Assembly (NCBI GenBank): GCA_013397075.1
Contig: VWZS01002764.1
Coordinates: forward strand, 54,062 to 118,061
Reading direction: 5' to 3'
DNA from: Rhabdornis inornatus
Taxonomy: Eukaryota > Chordata > Aves > Passeriformes > Rhabdornithidae
Length of the DNA stretch: 64,000 nucleotides
The notes below the pieces were generated by a model. It saw only the letters and a program-made list of their open reading frames with translations. It ran no database searches and had not been told where the DNA came from. Both the position numbers and the translations under genes were made by a program. Numbering within the stretch: the stretch's first letter is position 1; every line of letters begins with the position of its first letter. Positions 40,201-52,648 of the stretch are shown piece by piece.

Positions 40201-43200
40201 CACATGTAAGAGCGGCAGGAAGACAAAGAGGAGGAACTGAACAAAGACTTCAAGATTTTTGCCTTTAGGTACCTCTTTCCTTGTTCTAAGAAATTCAGCA
40301 CTGCCTCCCCCATCCCTGGATCTCCATTCTCAATTTTAAAAGACCAGGGAAACACTGTAGTTTCTCTGAGTGCTCTCCAGGGTAAGTTAGCTGTGCTGTG
40401 AAAACATTTGCAGATGTTGAGAACCGACTGCTCAGCATCTCCGAAGACTTCTGCATATTGATACGAGAAAGGGTCTGAATGCAGCTGAAAAACTACTCTG
40501 AAATACAGCTGCAATTTATGATCAGCTTTTATCCAGCATTACAGCAACACTGCCTGGCTTTGCAGCCAAAATCCACAACAGTATCAGTTTAACACTGGCT
40601 CTGTCCTCTTTTAGGCATCACATATAGTACACTGGCCCCTCTTGCAGCAAGAGTGTTTACCAGCCCCAAAATGACAGACTGAGCAGTCAGACAGGAGCCC
40701 AGCACTTCCCATTGTCTGTTATGGTCATATTAACTCTTCGCCCTTCCACCGGCTGCAACAATGCAGCCTAAAGCCATAAGAAACAGGAACGGGAGAGTTA
40801 AAGGAGACTGTTGAGGCAATACATTATTAAAATAGTATTTTCAGCCCCAGAGACTCCAGTTCAATTCCCATTTCCGTCACAAGTGAGGTACTGGGTTTAT
40901 TCCAAACCTCATTTATTGTTCATTGCGACTGCAACACAAGTATCTTAGCAGAGCTTATAGTTTTGAGACTAAGCCTTGATTTTTAAGAAGGGAAGAGATG
41001 ACAATGCAGGTCTTAGAAGTTCTGAGATTCTTTATACTTGTCTCCAGAAGCATTTAGGGAAACAACATCTTTTAGAGAAAAAAAAAATGCCCTCAAACCT
41101 CCACATTAGAAATTGCTGTTTTCAATACAAAAGCTACACTGCTCTTCTGTTCGCTCGATTGCTGTGGCCAGGGCTCTAAGAAAAGCCACACAAGTCACAA
41201 GATTTGCAGAAAAATGGCAGAAGCTGGCAAGTATGCTTCCAGTCAGCAAGACACAGCTTGAGGAGCTTGCATAACGTCTGCTTCCAAGAAGCTTCCAAAA
41301 GCATGTTATGCTGAATTGCAAGAAGCCACTAACCAAGGACCATCTCACTTCCATTCAGTCATGGCTGGGTCTGCCAAAATTTGCCATGTCAGATGCTCTG
41401 GAGAAAACAGAGACACTGTTAGATTTCAGACTCAGGGCTCATTATTCCTCTACTGTGTCTTGAAGGAAAGCAAAGCACTTATCTCCTACAGTCAGCACCA
41501 GGCTCAGAGCTGTGACAAACCTGAAGGTCACAAAGGAAGCAAACATCAGCAATTGAATTGTCCTGTCTGCCCATCTACATAAGACAGCTTAAGAAAACTG
41601 TGGAGCCACTTTATATTCAACTGGTACTAAAATATTCACTAATGGACTTTGAAAACAAAGCTGGACCTAAGCACAAAGTATCAATGAGTCACCTAGAATA
41701 ATTGTTTAAATACCTAACATTAAATTGTGCCCCCAGTTGACTGTCACAGTGTTTTGATACAGTCATGCCTGCTCGTCAGTAAACACTGAAATGTTCCCAG
41801 CCCCTCTCTTCATACCTAACCCAATATCTATAGTACTTAGTTCTGAGCAACACATCCAGTTTGCATTACTAAACTCCATCAAGTCACCCCAAAATAGGCA
41901 TGATGTGTGCTGTAGATGGATCACAGATAAATGTAAATTAAGAGAAATAACTTTTTTTCAGTTTTTCAGAATCAGTATCTGCTTGCAGGCTGACCACCTC
42001 CAAACCTGACCAGAACATGCAACTGCTGAAAGTCCCTAGGTACAAAACTCTGGGCTCACTCCTCTGTATGGCTGTGCTACCCATCCTTGCCCTAAAAGAC
42101 TAGGCTCAAAAATTCAAGTGCTACCAGCATCTAGGGCAGCCTCTCATCAGGGCTTTCCATGAACACCCCCACCCCTCAAACCCTGCACCTGATCTATGCC
42201 AGCAGCCAAAGGTGGCTGCACCAGACCCAATCTCTGCAGAGCAGACCTAAGTCATCTGCAAAATACTGAGCAAACCAACCTGCACGAAGAACTAAAGTTC
42301 TTGGCACAACATTTTTAGAGAAGGCAGGCCTTTGCAAGGGCTCAGACGGACATTGCAGTGCCATCTTTAAAGAGTTTTCATTTATTGTTAAGAAAAACAG
42401 TTTATCACTTTATGCTTAACCTTTTCCAATGTTATTTCAATTGCCCATTAATGACATACACCTGCATGTCCATGGGAGACACCAAGAGCCTCTCCTTTAA
42501 GGATGGAGAAAAAATAAAAATTAATTGCTAAGAATTTAGCTTCAGAGCAAAGAACAGAATTCTACCTCAAGGCCGAACATGTCCATTTGCCTGTAATAAG
42601 AGACAATATTCCTTAACCAGGAGATTCCACTCTCTATCAGAAGGTGCAAAACCAGGTTGGAGGCCAGGAAGAGAAAATTCCAAGTAGAATGAGAAACTGT
42701 CCCACTAGTAAGCTATTTTTCCCACCAAGCATGACTAGACTTCTGGGTTTGTGTTTTCTGGGTTTGTTTGTTTTTGGTTTTTTTTTGGACCAGATTTGAT
42801 TCCATCTCTCCTCCCAACTAGCAGTCCTCTGACTCATATAGTTACAGATCTGTGAGTCCAAGAAGGAAAAAAGTATTACACCCAAAGTTTTTGGGGTGTT
42901 TTTTTTCAGTGGCATCTCAAGGAAGTAGGTTTACCCTGCATATTATCAGTAAATCTCCTTTAACAGACACCACCTCAAAACCAATTCCACATTGAGCACA
43001 TAGGCTGAACACCATATGTTTCTAGATGACTGCCTGCCACCTCTCAACTAACTCTTCTGGTTTTGCTACTCATGCACTGCCTGAAACAAAAAACTAAGCA
43101 CTGGCTTGCATGGGTGGAGCGCTCATGGGTTTGCTCTTGTCCAATAAATTCACTGCTCAAGGCATCATAGTAAGTTTCACCCCAGTAGCTAGAACACAGC

Positions 43201-45931
43201 AAAAACTGTTTTCTTGATTAACTTATGCTAAGTTGTAAGCTGCTTCCATTTCTCCTCAAAAAGATCCATCTTAAAAAAACCTTAGTCAGAATTTTTACTC
43301 ACACTTGTACAGACAGACTCAAACCTGAAGTACTAAGTAGGGACATTCAGGAATTCGCCAGATCAGGAAGGGGATTAACTTCCTGTCCTAGAATAACATT
43401 TTCAGAAGCTGCCTCAGATAGGAGGTGTTGCAGACAGACTCCCATTCCTTCTGTTTAAGTCTAGCAGGGCTCTGCCTGCTCTGAGCATCTGGAAAAGTCA
43501 GGGTCAAGGACTTGGCTTGGTATTCCCAGATAGGTATTGAATGGCTTCTGAAAACAATCAGTACCCTTTAAAAACAGTAGGTCATCTTTGCTTTGCTTTT
43601 TATTTAGGTTTTTTGACTGTATGATAAGCACACTAAGTTTTAAAAAACAGGAGCAGCTGACAGCAGCTTTTGGGAACTTCTGACTCCTTTCCCCACTGGT
43701 CTTGTTCTCTCTTTACAGCCTTCTATCACTGCATCCTGTTTACTGAGGAAACACACAAAAAAATTCCACATTTACTCATCTCAAAGCAAAGTAAGTAATC
43801 AAAAAGTAATAAAAAAATATATTCTAAGACTCTCATCTTGAGGATTATCATGCTAACAAGGAAGAGTCCACACAAGGAAATGCAGCATCCCTGATCTGTC
43901 AGCTATCAGGTGATGAATTCCAGCAATGACAAGGCAACCTGTCATTTTCATACACCAATAGGTCCAAACACCAACTTGCACAACACTGAGCACCAGCTGG
44001 TTTCCTTTCCCTAGGTAAATTCTGATATGATCTGAGATATGCCATTAAGTTCCCTCCTTCTAGAGAATATAAGGCTATAAGGCTAGTGGGCAGTTACCAG
44101 AAGCACAAGGTCATCACTAAAGAATTAAGCTGAAAGATACAGCTAGCAAGATCTGCAGAGAACATGTAACTGCTGCAGGAAGTAGAAAAAATATTAGACT
44201 TGTACTTATCTGAGCCAACCCCGATAGGATTAAAAGAAGTTGACAACAAACACAAGCAGACACTGCTGCTGCATCTACAAACACTGAGATTCACAGGTTT
44301 TTCCCTCACAGCCATCCATTTTATGTTATGTTTTAACTAAATTATGTATCTTCTTCTAGAATTCCTCCTCCCACAAATGTTTGCTCAGAGATCTACAGAC
44401 TCCTCTTAAGCGAAATTATTTTATCTTGGGGTCTGCTGCAACACATTACCCATTTCCCCCAATGCTCCATATTTTCTTCCTTCCTCAATTAATCCAAGAT
44501 GAAAATAGGTATTTTCTTTACTGGAGAACAAAGACTGGCTGCCATTTGAATGATTTATCTGACCATAATTTATTTCTCTAAGCAGCAGAATCCTACTCCT
44601 GGCTCTTGCACCATCCACTGCAACCCTAAATAAGTCAGTTCACAAGCAGTGCCTGTGTTTTCAAGCTGAAAATACACAACAGGATTTGACTGGCTCACAG
44701 ATGTGTTTATAATGTAACAATTAAAGGTCCGTGATTTGCAATTAATCATCTCTCTGCCAGCACACACCTCAAATCAGAACCCTCAAAAATTTAGAAGAAT
44801 CACACTTAAGAACCTCTTTTGTGGCAAAAGCACATTGTGAATGTATCTTCTCGTTTAAATTTAAATTTGCTCCTGAAGTACTGCAGTGATGCTCAGCATT
44901 GCCCAGTACAATGGACATCCCCAATCTATACATAATATAGCCATGACTTGTACAAGATCTGAACACTCAGTCTTCAACATTCAAGCTCATAAAGCACATA
45001 CTGCAGCAGAAGCCTGAGAAACTTAAAAGTACAAAGACCATCAACAAAACAGTTTTCGTGCAGGAACAGGTCAAATATCTGGATCTCTATGCATCCTCTT
45101 TACGATCCTCCACTTCTGCATAGTTGCTAATACTGCTGCTGATCTCTGAAGGTATTTTGCTGGGGAAACTTTCCATAACAAAGCAAAGTATGCATTATCA
45201 AGGAAGGCATTCCCTCATCATATCTTGGGTGTGTATTTATCTCTAAATGGCTGTGGAAGGTATTAAGTTGCTCCTCAAAGTTACACCTGAAGCCAAACTA
45301 AACCCTGAGGCTTTAGGATCTAGCTTTGCATCTCCAGTATGGGACATAGAAAAGCAAAGATACTTGCTGCCAGGCCCGTGCCTGATTTTGTCACAGCAAT
45401 TACTGCAGCTATGCCTAATGAGTATTTAGCCTTTCCACTGCCACAGACATTGCAGTGCTGCATTTTCCCATTTCTCTTTTACTCATGTGGAAATTTCAGT
45501 GTGTTAGGAGAGGCAAAGTTAGCCCAACATGGCTGAGTTGGCCCACACCTGTCTCCGGATTCCTTCCAGGCAACACACAAACATCAGGGAATTCAGCATA
45601 TACCATCAGAGCCTGGTGACAGACTGCAAAGTACCCCTATTTTGGGTGCACAGCTTCCAAGAGAAGATGCTTGTGGGGTACCAGATTACAGTTCAGGTCT
45701 GAGGTCAAGTAAACACTGATTTACTTCCCACAACTTTGGCACTGCTTATGTCCTTTGATCATAAACAAGATGGTTTCATCTCCATTCAAGTCCTTCCACC
45801 CACTGTTCCCAGCCCTTAGTCACTGCCTCCTCAGCAGCCCCCTGAAACCATCTGCTCTGGAGAAGTCAGAGGTGCCTTGTTTTCCCCATGAAGAGCAATG
45901 CAGCTGTCCCAGCACCTTGCATTGGATCAGA

Positions 45932-45949
45932 CACCACCACCACCACCAC
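45932..45949. repeat. (CAC)6 trinucleotide repeat
   Basis: Six uninterrupted CAC units in DNM1 intron 1. They create a His run in an open frame that has no other sign of coding. Confidence 0.85.
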
Positions 45950-46323
45950 AAGGCACAGACATTCTGGGAACCAGCTGAACACAGCCCAGTGCTTTCAGTG
46001 TTCCTGTTTGTAAAGCACAGAAAACAGTAATACTACCAGAAATCCAAGGATTTGTGTGTGTAACAGTGCTCTGAGATCACAGAATTTAAAGAAAACATAT
46101 TTGTTATTTTCACATGGTAAAGTAGGAGTGGCATGAACATGGATGATTATACAAACAGCCTTGTGGGCTGTCTCATACAACCTCCTCATCCATTTGGGCT
46201 CTCAAGTCAAATTAGCACATACCACATGCTTTGTTCTTTTTATCAGACCAATTTTGCTGGTACAGGTGCCTGATTCTACTTATTTAGGAAAGGAAACAGC
46301 AGGGAAGTAACAACACCTTAAGA

Positions 46324-46360
46324 ATAGGATAAATGATCCCTGAGGTCCCTTCCAACCTGA
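46324..46360 (+). mobile_element. CR1-like LINE 3'-end remnant
   Basis: The stretch ATGATCCCTGAGGTCCCTTC followed by CAACC is the conserved 3' end of avian CR1 elements. The terminal ATTCTATG units are not preserved, so the fragment is old or truncated. Exact limits are uncertain. Confidence 0.7.
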
Positions 46361-48726
46361 GTTACCCTACAAGCTTATAACCACACCAAGAGGAAATGCC
46401 TGGAGCTCACCCAATTAACCTTCCTTCCAGTTCTGGAGCCCAGGATAAACCAGTCTGTGGACAGATGTATCACCTGTCTGGCTTCTACGTGGTTTCTTGT
46501 TTCTTCAGCAATTTTATCACCACCAGCCAGTATCAGAGTCACCATGCTGAGACTCCAGCAGCAAAAGCACACATAGCAGCCACGCTGACATCTGGTATTA
46601 TAAATACAAGCTCTGCACTGTTGGATAATCAGTTAGCAGCAGAGTAAGTGTCACTGAAAATGCAATTAGCAGCAACTAGTAAGCCATCGAATTCAGGAGG
46701 CAAAAAAATATTTTTTTGGTAAGACATGTAACTAAACACTGATTGCAGACAGCATTATTCCTCCCTGCTTGTAGGTTTCTACTGAGGGTGGGACTCAGTG
46801 CTACTACTACTGCCGGAGCCCTGGACTGAAGCCCTGCATAGCCACAACACAGGTCTGGCAGGGGGCAAGTGTGCTGTCCCCTTAGGGGAAACGTGACTTG
46901 ATGACAATTTTGAAAGGAGCCCCGCAGGTCCTGAGCAGGGAAACCAGCCCTGGTGGAGCCTTACAGCCCCTCTGCTGAAGTGTCTGCATCATGCACACCA
47001 GCCAGTACCAACCACATCAGCATTTGTTCTTGCACAGATTTCCATCCGCTCAGAGAGAAACTCATCAGCACTCACATTCACTGTGCAGCGAGCAGCTGCT
47101 GAGCAATAGCTGCACCACCATCCTGGTATCAAGCTGGAGCAGTGACATATGTCATGTCCACACTACAGCAATAATTGTATTTGTACACAGTAGGTCTACA
47201 CACAATTTCTTCTTATGACTGTTCAGACAAGAAAACAGCCCCTATCACAATCACATTGAAGAGCCATGCTTATTCTGGGTACTATTTCCATAGCTCCTTA
47301 TCATGGTTTCCAATACCACACAGAAAGAAAAGAAACTATACATTACAGCAGGGCCCCAACACTATTTTAACAGGATTGGGATTTGTAGCATATACACATA
47401 CATTCTGTGGTAAGAGGTCTCAAGTTACCAGTCTAAACTAGCCAGCACTCAGGGGTATCAAATGGAAAAAAGACCTCCTCACACTGACATTTTCCATTTC
47501 CCCTCCAATTATTTCCTCTAAATGCTTTTCTACAGACAGCTCTCAGCTCCTACTCAGGGGACCCTTAATTATTTCATTTTCTAAAAGCCACAGCACTATA
47601 ACTTGCTGCTAGAGAGACAGCTGATGGGACACTGTAAGGTCGTAAGTTCTCCTGTGACAGGAATCATCAGAAAGAGACAGAAGATAATTGAATTCATATA
47701 TTTTCCACCAAGCAGATAAAAATCCCCAGTTCTAAATTGGTGCCAGTGGAGATGCACCAAGGATTAGTAAATCCCCTTGTGTGGTTGGTCTAAAGTAGAG
47801 GAGCAGTGTACCCCAATGCACCGACTGTCCTTCCTTCAACAAATCCTCCTCTGGCCCAGCAGCCCTACATTATCTACAGCACCACTGCAGCACTGCCTGC
47901 ACAGATCCTCTAAAAAGGATTTATGAGGTTTGACTGCCAGTACTTAGAAAGCATGAAAACAGCAGAGCCAACAGGTGAACCCGTTTTGCTCAAAGATTTC
48001 AGAAGATTCATTTTCCCCTTCTTAGAAAGCTACAGCCCAACAAGTTTTTCACTTGGGTGGCAGAAATTTTTTTTTTTTCTGTGACTATGGACAAACAAAT
48101 GGATCCTGGACTATGACCTGAGGTTCAGCAAAATGTGTTTCTGCAATGTCCTGCCCTTGGCATGATCCCAGCATCTCTGGGGGATACACTGCATGGACCT
48201 TTGGAAGTTAGCTACAAAAGATGCCAAACTCCTTACGTTTTATATTCTTATTTTTTTTAAAACTCTTTGATCTATGGCAGAGAAGAAAAATTTTTATTTT
48301 GACCATGCTTTCTTTGTACTAGATACAACCCCTGTGCCTTCCTCCTAGTACACTCAGCACTCACTGCTCAAAGGTACCCTTGCACAGGTCCAGAATTTGA
48401 GGCTACTTTCAGCTAAACAAGCAGTTAATCCACACCACAGACCCTTCTGACAGTGGAAAAGCTCTATAAGCCATCCAACAGCAAACAGCTTAAAAGAAAA
48501 AGTGGGGGTGGGGGAACGAGATCCAATAGATGTTGTCACAAATGCAGTTTGCTGAAAGAGAAAAACCCACGCAAGCATCTGACCAGGTATCAGCAGTCAC
48601 TGCTTTTAAGGCAAGTCACCAGAAACCTGCGTGCTCGTCATAGCATAAAAAACCACCTGGACAACTAAAACCTGTACATAACTTAATACAATTAATTAAC
48701 AAGGCCAGGAAAAAGGTGAGGAACAA

Positions 48727-48743
48727 CCCCCCCACCCCCCCCC
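48727..48743. repeat. C-rich homopolymer tract
   Basis: Seven C, one A, nine C. It sits about 200 bases outside the DNM1 CpG island and is prone to sequencing-length error. Confidence 0.8.
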
Positions 48744-49380
48744 AAGGTGTTGTGTGTCTGCACTGGAGCAGATACCCAAGCAGCGCGGTCTGCAATTTAC
48801 TCAAGTTGCAGATTATGAATGCGAAGGTCACATGAAGGGAAGGCATCAGTATATTGCCTGTCACAAAATGGTAGCACCCGGGGATTTGAGCATATAGGAG
48901 AGCTATAACCCCGTCCTTCCTATAGCCTCCCCGCAGCTCCTGACATGGCATCCGCTATGGAGGACAGCGAGCCTGGGCTGGGGGATGGGGACGGAGCAGA
49001 TTAAACTTAAACACCCTCCGCATCACCCCCCGCAGCGACAACATCCATCTCGGAGCCCCGCACCGAGCGGAGGATGGATGGGGCCGGCCCCCACAGCCAC
49101 TTCAGCCCCCTCCGTTATGTAACAGCCAGGACAAGGGGGGGCTCCCACCGGCCGCCAAGGTGCGGCAGTGGCGGGGACCCCGCTGCGGAATGTCCCCAGG
49201 CGGGGAGCCCTCCCTTCCTCACTGTCTCCCTCCCGCGCCTCCCCGTACCCCTGCACCGCAGCGCCCAGGCGTCCTGCAGCGCTGCCAGCGCAGCACACAC
49301 GCGCCGAGCCGAGGATCTGCGAGCGGAGCGCTGTGCCCGCTCCGCGCTGTGCCCGTTCCGCGTTCAGAGTGCCCGCGCCG

Positions 49381-49635
49381 CGCTGCCCGTGCGGAGCCTC
49401 TGCCCGCACTGCTCCCGCACCGCGCTGCCCGTGCGGAGCCTCTGCCCGCGCTGTCCCTGCCCCCGTTCCCGCACCGCGCTGCCCGTGCGGAGCCTCTGTC
49501 CGCGCTGCCCCTGCCCCCGTTCCCGCACCGCGCTGCCCGTGCGGAGCCTCTGCCCGCGCTGCCCCTGCCCCCGTTCCCGCACCGCGCTGCCCGTGCGGAG
49601 CCTCTGCCCGCGCTGCTCCCGCACCGCGCTGCCCG
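49381..49635. repeat. GC-rich minisatellite, 42/54-bp units, DNM1 intron 1
   Basis: The phrase CGCTGCCCGTGCGGAGCC recurs at 49381, 49423, 49477, 49531 and 49585, with a partial copy at 49627. Spacings are 42, 54, 54, 54 and 42. The longer unit carries 12 extra bases of the type TGCCCCTGCCCC. The array begins only about 80 nt inside intron 1 from the exon 1 donor. Both periods are multiples of three, which explains the long repetitive open frames. Confidence 0.93.
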
Positions 49636-49715
49636 CAGACCCCGCGGCGCTGCCCCCGCACCGCGCTGGCCATGCGGCAGCTCTGCCCGCGCCGCCGGGG
49701 ACACCCCCCGCTCAC

Positions 49716-49876
49716 CTCCCGACGAAATTCTCCAACACGGAGCTCTTGCCGGCGCTCTGACCCCCCACCACGGCGATCTGCGGCAGGTCGAGGTTGGCGT
49801 TCTGCCCGATGGCGGCGAAGGCGTCCTGCAGCCGGTTGACCAGCGGGATGAGATCCTCCATCCCGCGGTTCCCCAT
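49716..49876 (-). CDS. DNM1: DNM1 coding exon 1 (start codon, P-loop)
   Basis: The ATG is at 49876-49874 in a strong Kozak setting (A at -3, G at +4). The exon encodes residues 1-53 plus two bases of R54, starting MGNRGMEDLIPLVNRLQDAF and ending ENFVG. It contains the G1/P-loop GGQSAGKSS, where K44 and S45 contact GTP phosphates. It ends in phase 2 at a GTGAGC donor. The open frame continues upstream through the CpG island, but the family start MGNRGMEDL fixes this ATG. Confidence 0.97.
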
Positions 49877-50046
49877 GGTTGCGGCGCAGATCCTCGCACA
49901 GGCGAGCTCGCACTAGCCCTTCCCACAGCCCTCCCCGGCTCTGGGGCCGGTGGGCAGCGGCTCCAGCCCGCGCCCCTCGCCCCGCTCGACGCCGCCCGGG
50001 CTCCGCTCGCCTCAGCCCGCCCGCCGCGCCTGTGGAACGCTCCGTG

Positions 50047-50065
50047 CCGCCGCCAGGGGGCGTTA
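50047..50065 (+). promoter_or_regulatory. CTCF-like binding site upstream of DNM1
   Basis: CCGCCGCCAGGGGGCGTTA matches the 19-bp CTCF core consensus at about 15 positions, including the whole CCAGGGGGCG block. It lies about 170 nt upstream of the DNM1 start codon, in the likely 5' UTR or core promoter. Confidence 0.65.
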
Positions 50066-50084
50066 AAGGTATCGGCGCCGCACT

Positions 50085-50104
50085 GCATCTTGGGAGATGT
50101 AGTC
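50085..50104 (-). promoter_or_regulatory. ZNF143/THAP11-type promoter motif
   Basis: On the minus strand the bases read GACTACATCTCCCAAGATGC, a close match to the ACTACAATTCCCAGAATGC motif common in housekeeping-type CpG promoters just upstream of the transcription start. It sits 20 nt beyond the CTCF-like site, and this supports a DNM1 start between here and 49876. Confidence 0.65.
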
Positions 50105-50359
50105 TGGCGGCTGCGAGGGGCCAAGGGGGCCGGGATCGGGATGGCACAGCACTGGTGTCTGTGCCCAAAGACCTGGGAACAGGGCTCGCTCTCCAAAACC
50201 AGAGCAGTTCAGGTTGCCCTGGGGCTACGTGGGACCGTGTCTGTGTGTGGCAGGTTGACACACCTGTGTGGCCCAGCCGGTGTGGGTGTGCAGCCCGGTA
50301 AGCCCGCCCTCCTAGTCAGTCACGGTGTACCTGTCTGAGAGTCCGTACCGTCAGCACGG

Positions 50360-50489
50360 TGCCACGATCCCTGTGGCATTCACAGGTGCCAGGAGCCCTG
50401 GAGCATTCACAAGTACCACAAACCCTGGGGCATTCACAGGTACCACAATCTCTGGCTAGAATAAGATGTTTTTTAAGGCTGGGGCATTC
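50360..50489. repeat. 27-bp minisatellite with internal insertion
   Basis: Units begin at 50360, 50387, 50414 and 50441, each ending CATTCAC plus AGG/AAG except the last. The fourth unit is split after CTGG at 50455 by 27 bases. Most of these copy a segment of the CR1 remnant at 50791; the unit then resumes with GGCATTCAC. Period 27 is a multiple of three and yields a spurious 9-residue protein repeat. Confidence 0.85.
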
Positions 50490-50744
50490 ACTGCCTCCAG
50501 CTGTGCAGCGCTGCCAGCCAACAGGTAAGATTTGGTCTGAGGACCCACGTGCCTTGGTTACTACAGCTGCACTGTTTGATCCTCACAGCCACACTGTCCA
50601 GTCAGTGAGCCATGGTTTGGTCACAGCGCTTGGGAGTGGGCTGGCACCTGTAGGGGAGGGCTTTGTGTGAACAGAGCACTTGTGAAATCACCAGAATACG
50701 AGAAACACTCGAGATGGTTCAGCTGGAGGTTTGCAAAAACGCTA

Positions 50745-50842
50745 CCACTCTCTGAGTGGTCTAGCAGGACGTGTCCCTGCCCATGGCAGAGGCTAGAATA
50801 AGATGTTTTTTAAGGTCCCTTCCAACCCATTCTATGATTCTG
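50745..50842 (+). mobile_element. CR1 LINE 3' end
   Basis: Recognisable parts in order: GTGGTCTAGCAGGACGTGTC, CCTGCCCATGGCAGAGGCTA, then AAGGTCCCTTCCAACCCATT and the terminal CTATGATTCTG. This is the standard 5'-truncated 3' UTR of an avian or reptilian CR1 retrotransposon, plus orientation. The left limit is approximate. Confidence 0.88.
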
Positions 50843-52603
50843 CTGCTTCATTCAAACGCAGGTGAAAAATGCATCAATTTCTGTTTATAGCTATAAAACA
50901 GTGGATGTGTTGCCAGGTTTGTTTTAGAGGAATGCAAACACGTGCTTCATTTTATGCACCCAGATTTTGTTTTTAAAATGACTGGTCTGCAATAGAGAGG
51001 GAACAGCTTGGTTTTAGGATTTGAAAAGGGATAGGTTTTTAATAAAAATATAACATGAGGCCATATTTGATTTCAAAGTATAGCAATGAAAACAAGTGTT
51101 CAAAAAAGCATCTGATGGCTAGCAATGACTCAGAAGGATGGAGAATGTTGCATTTCAAACACCTCTCAGTTCGTGCTACCCAAGACTCCTATTCACAGCT
51201 CAGAGAGAGATGGGGGTGGAGGGGGAAACAAAATACAAAAAACTGCAACAGCTTTTGAGCTGTCTGTTTTAAACAACAGCTTTTTAGTTACAATAATTAT
51301 TATGAATATTTCACAGATGTCCATCAAGTTTAATCCATGCAAAAATACCTACCTGGACATACAGAGAAACTGAGGCAGCCATGGTGAGGGATGAATTTGC
51401 CTCATGCTCTAACACATCACCAGTGTGCAGGTAAGAACACTGAAGGAAGGGAAGGGAGCTGCTCCATCTGTACGGGTAACACCATTGTAGGGCATATGTG
51501 GGCAGTTTTGGGGGCTGTCAATGCTATTTTTTTCCTCTCAGCAAATTACCCAGTAAATCTCAAGAAATAAGCTTGAGAAATTCAATATGGACTGTGGACA
51601 AAAGCCTTTGAGCATCCCTGCAGCCATTCTGATAATTTATGTTTAAGGATTCTGGAAAAAAAACCGCTGTAGATAGCTGCTTCTTGTAAGAAAGAGGTCA
51701 CCACAAAAAGAACAGTGAAGAGTATCAAAGGCTGAAATAATGATATCACCTTCCTCCGTGGATCAGAGCTGAAGCTCAGGGAACTTTAGACCATAGGGAT
51801 CTTTGAAGCTTTGCTTGAGGAACCATGAGAAGAAAACTATCCTTTTCCCAGAGCTTGCCGTAGCTTGAAGTTCACCAACTGCAATGCAGAGAAAGATTGC
51901 CCAGCGGCATCACTTCCATCACCTCACACAATTTATCAGCTGTACTAAAAACTCTCAGTGCCCGTGACCAGCCTCACCTGGGGCTTTCCCCCACATCTGT
52001 GGACCTGGGAGCTTTAATTAAGCTCAGTTCAGTGCCATCAGTCCCTGCTGAATTATGGAGATGTGATTGTCTCTGGTTCAGTTGCAGCCTATGGAGTCTT
52101 TGGGTCTGGGTTTCAGTCACAGGTTAATTCCTTAGCTTTGTCCCCATGTACTCTGAGTAGGTATTTTGTTCTGGGTGAGTCAGCTCTAGAAATAATCATT
52201 CAGGTTATACCATTCTTTTGGAAAAAGCTAAAATGAAACCAATCCATTTGCTTTGAGAAATGTTTGTGAAAGACTATTGAAAATACCGTGTGTCAACAGC
52301 TGATGCTGAAGACTGAGGGGAAAAGTAAGGTTTATGTTGCAGCTAAGGAGCTCATAGAGTACAAAGCCTCATACATTATTTCTTTGCAGGCATTCTTTCC
52401 TGTGTTATCTAGTTTTATTTTTCCTTAAATTTCATACTTAGCTCTTAGGAAACGTGGTCTTTTGGGGGATATATGGGGGGTTTGGCCTAACTGAAGTCTT
52501 AAAGGGCAAAACCAGATAGTAGGGATGAGAGGAGCTAATAAGGTGCTGTCCAGGTACACAAGAAAGGAATAAAAGAAATGATAGAAGCGGTAACACATGA
52601 AGA

Positions 52604-52648
52604 AATATTAGTGTCAAACTTTACGTGGATCAATATTAGTGTCAAACT
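52604..52648. repeat. Local 17-nt direct duplication
   Basis: AATATTAGTGTCAAACT occurs at 52604-52620 and again at 52632-52648, separated by 11 nt. It looks like a small recent local duplication; no element is recognised. Confidence 0.85.

Larger units (their letters stand above)
26279..49715 (-). other. DNM1 intron 1 (23.4 kb)
   Basis: The donor is GTGAGC and the acceptor TTTCAG. No open frame inside resembles a known protein. It contains a CR1 3' remnant (46324-46360), simple repeats at 26304-26322 (TGAG), 30581-30594 (CA), 45932-45949 (CAC) and 48727-48743 (C-rich), and a GC minisatellite beside exon 1. A first intron of this size is a likely place for enhancers, but none can be read by eye. 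Confidence 0.8.
48930..50130. promoter_or_regulatory. DNM1 CpG-island promoter region
   Basis: A sharp rise in G+C and CpG surrounds DNM1 exon 1, with the start codon at 49876. No TATA box is evident, as usual for such promoters. Transcription probably starts between about 49900 and 50080 on the minus strand, but the exact start cannot be read. Very long open frames on both strands here follow from base composition and a repeat with period divisible by three. Confidence 0.8.

Noticed and set aside
48945..49004. 19-codon plus-strand frame starting MASAMEDSEPGLGDG at the edge of the DNM1 CpG island
   Set aside because: Too short, no known peptide, no evidence of a plus-strand transcript. A nearby GGACAGCG also looked like half an RE1/NRSF site, but the other half is missing.
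49023..50338. Open frames of 325-412 codons on both strands across the DNM1 CpG island
   Set aside because: They come from few stop codons in GC-rich DNA plus a minisatellite whose 42- and 54-bp periods keep frame. They are Arg/Ala/Pro-rich, overlap each other and the true exon 1 out of frame, and resemble no protein family.
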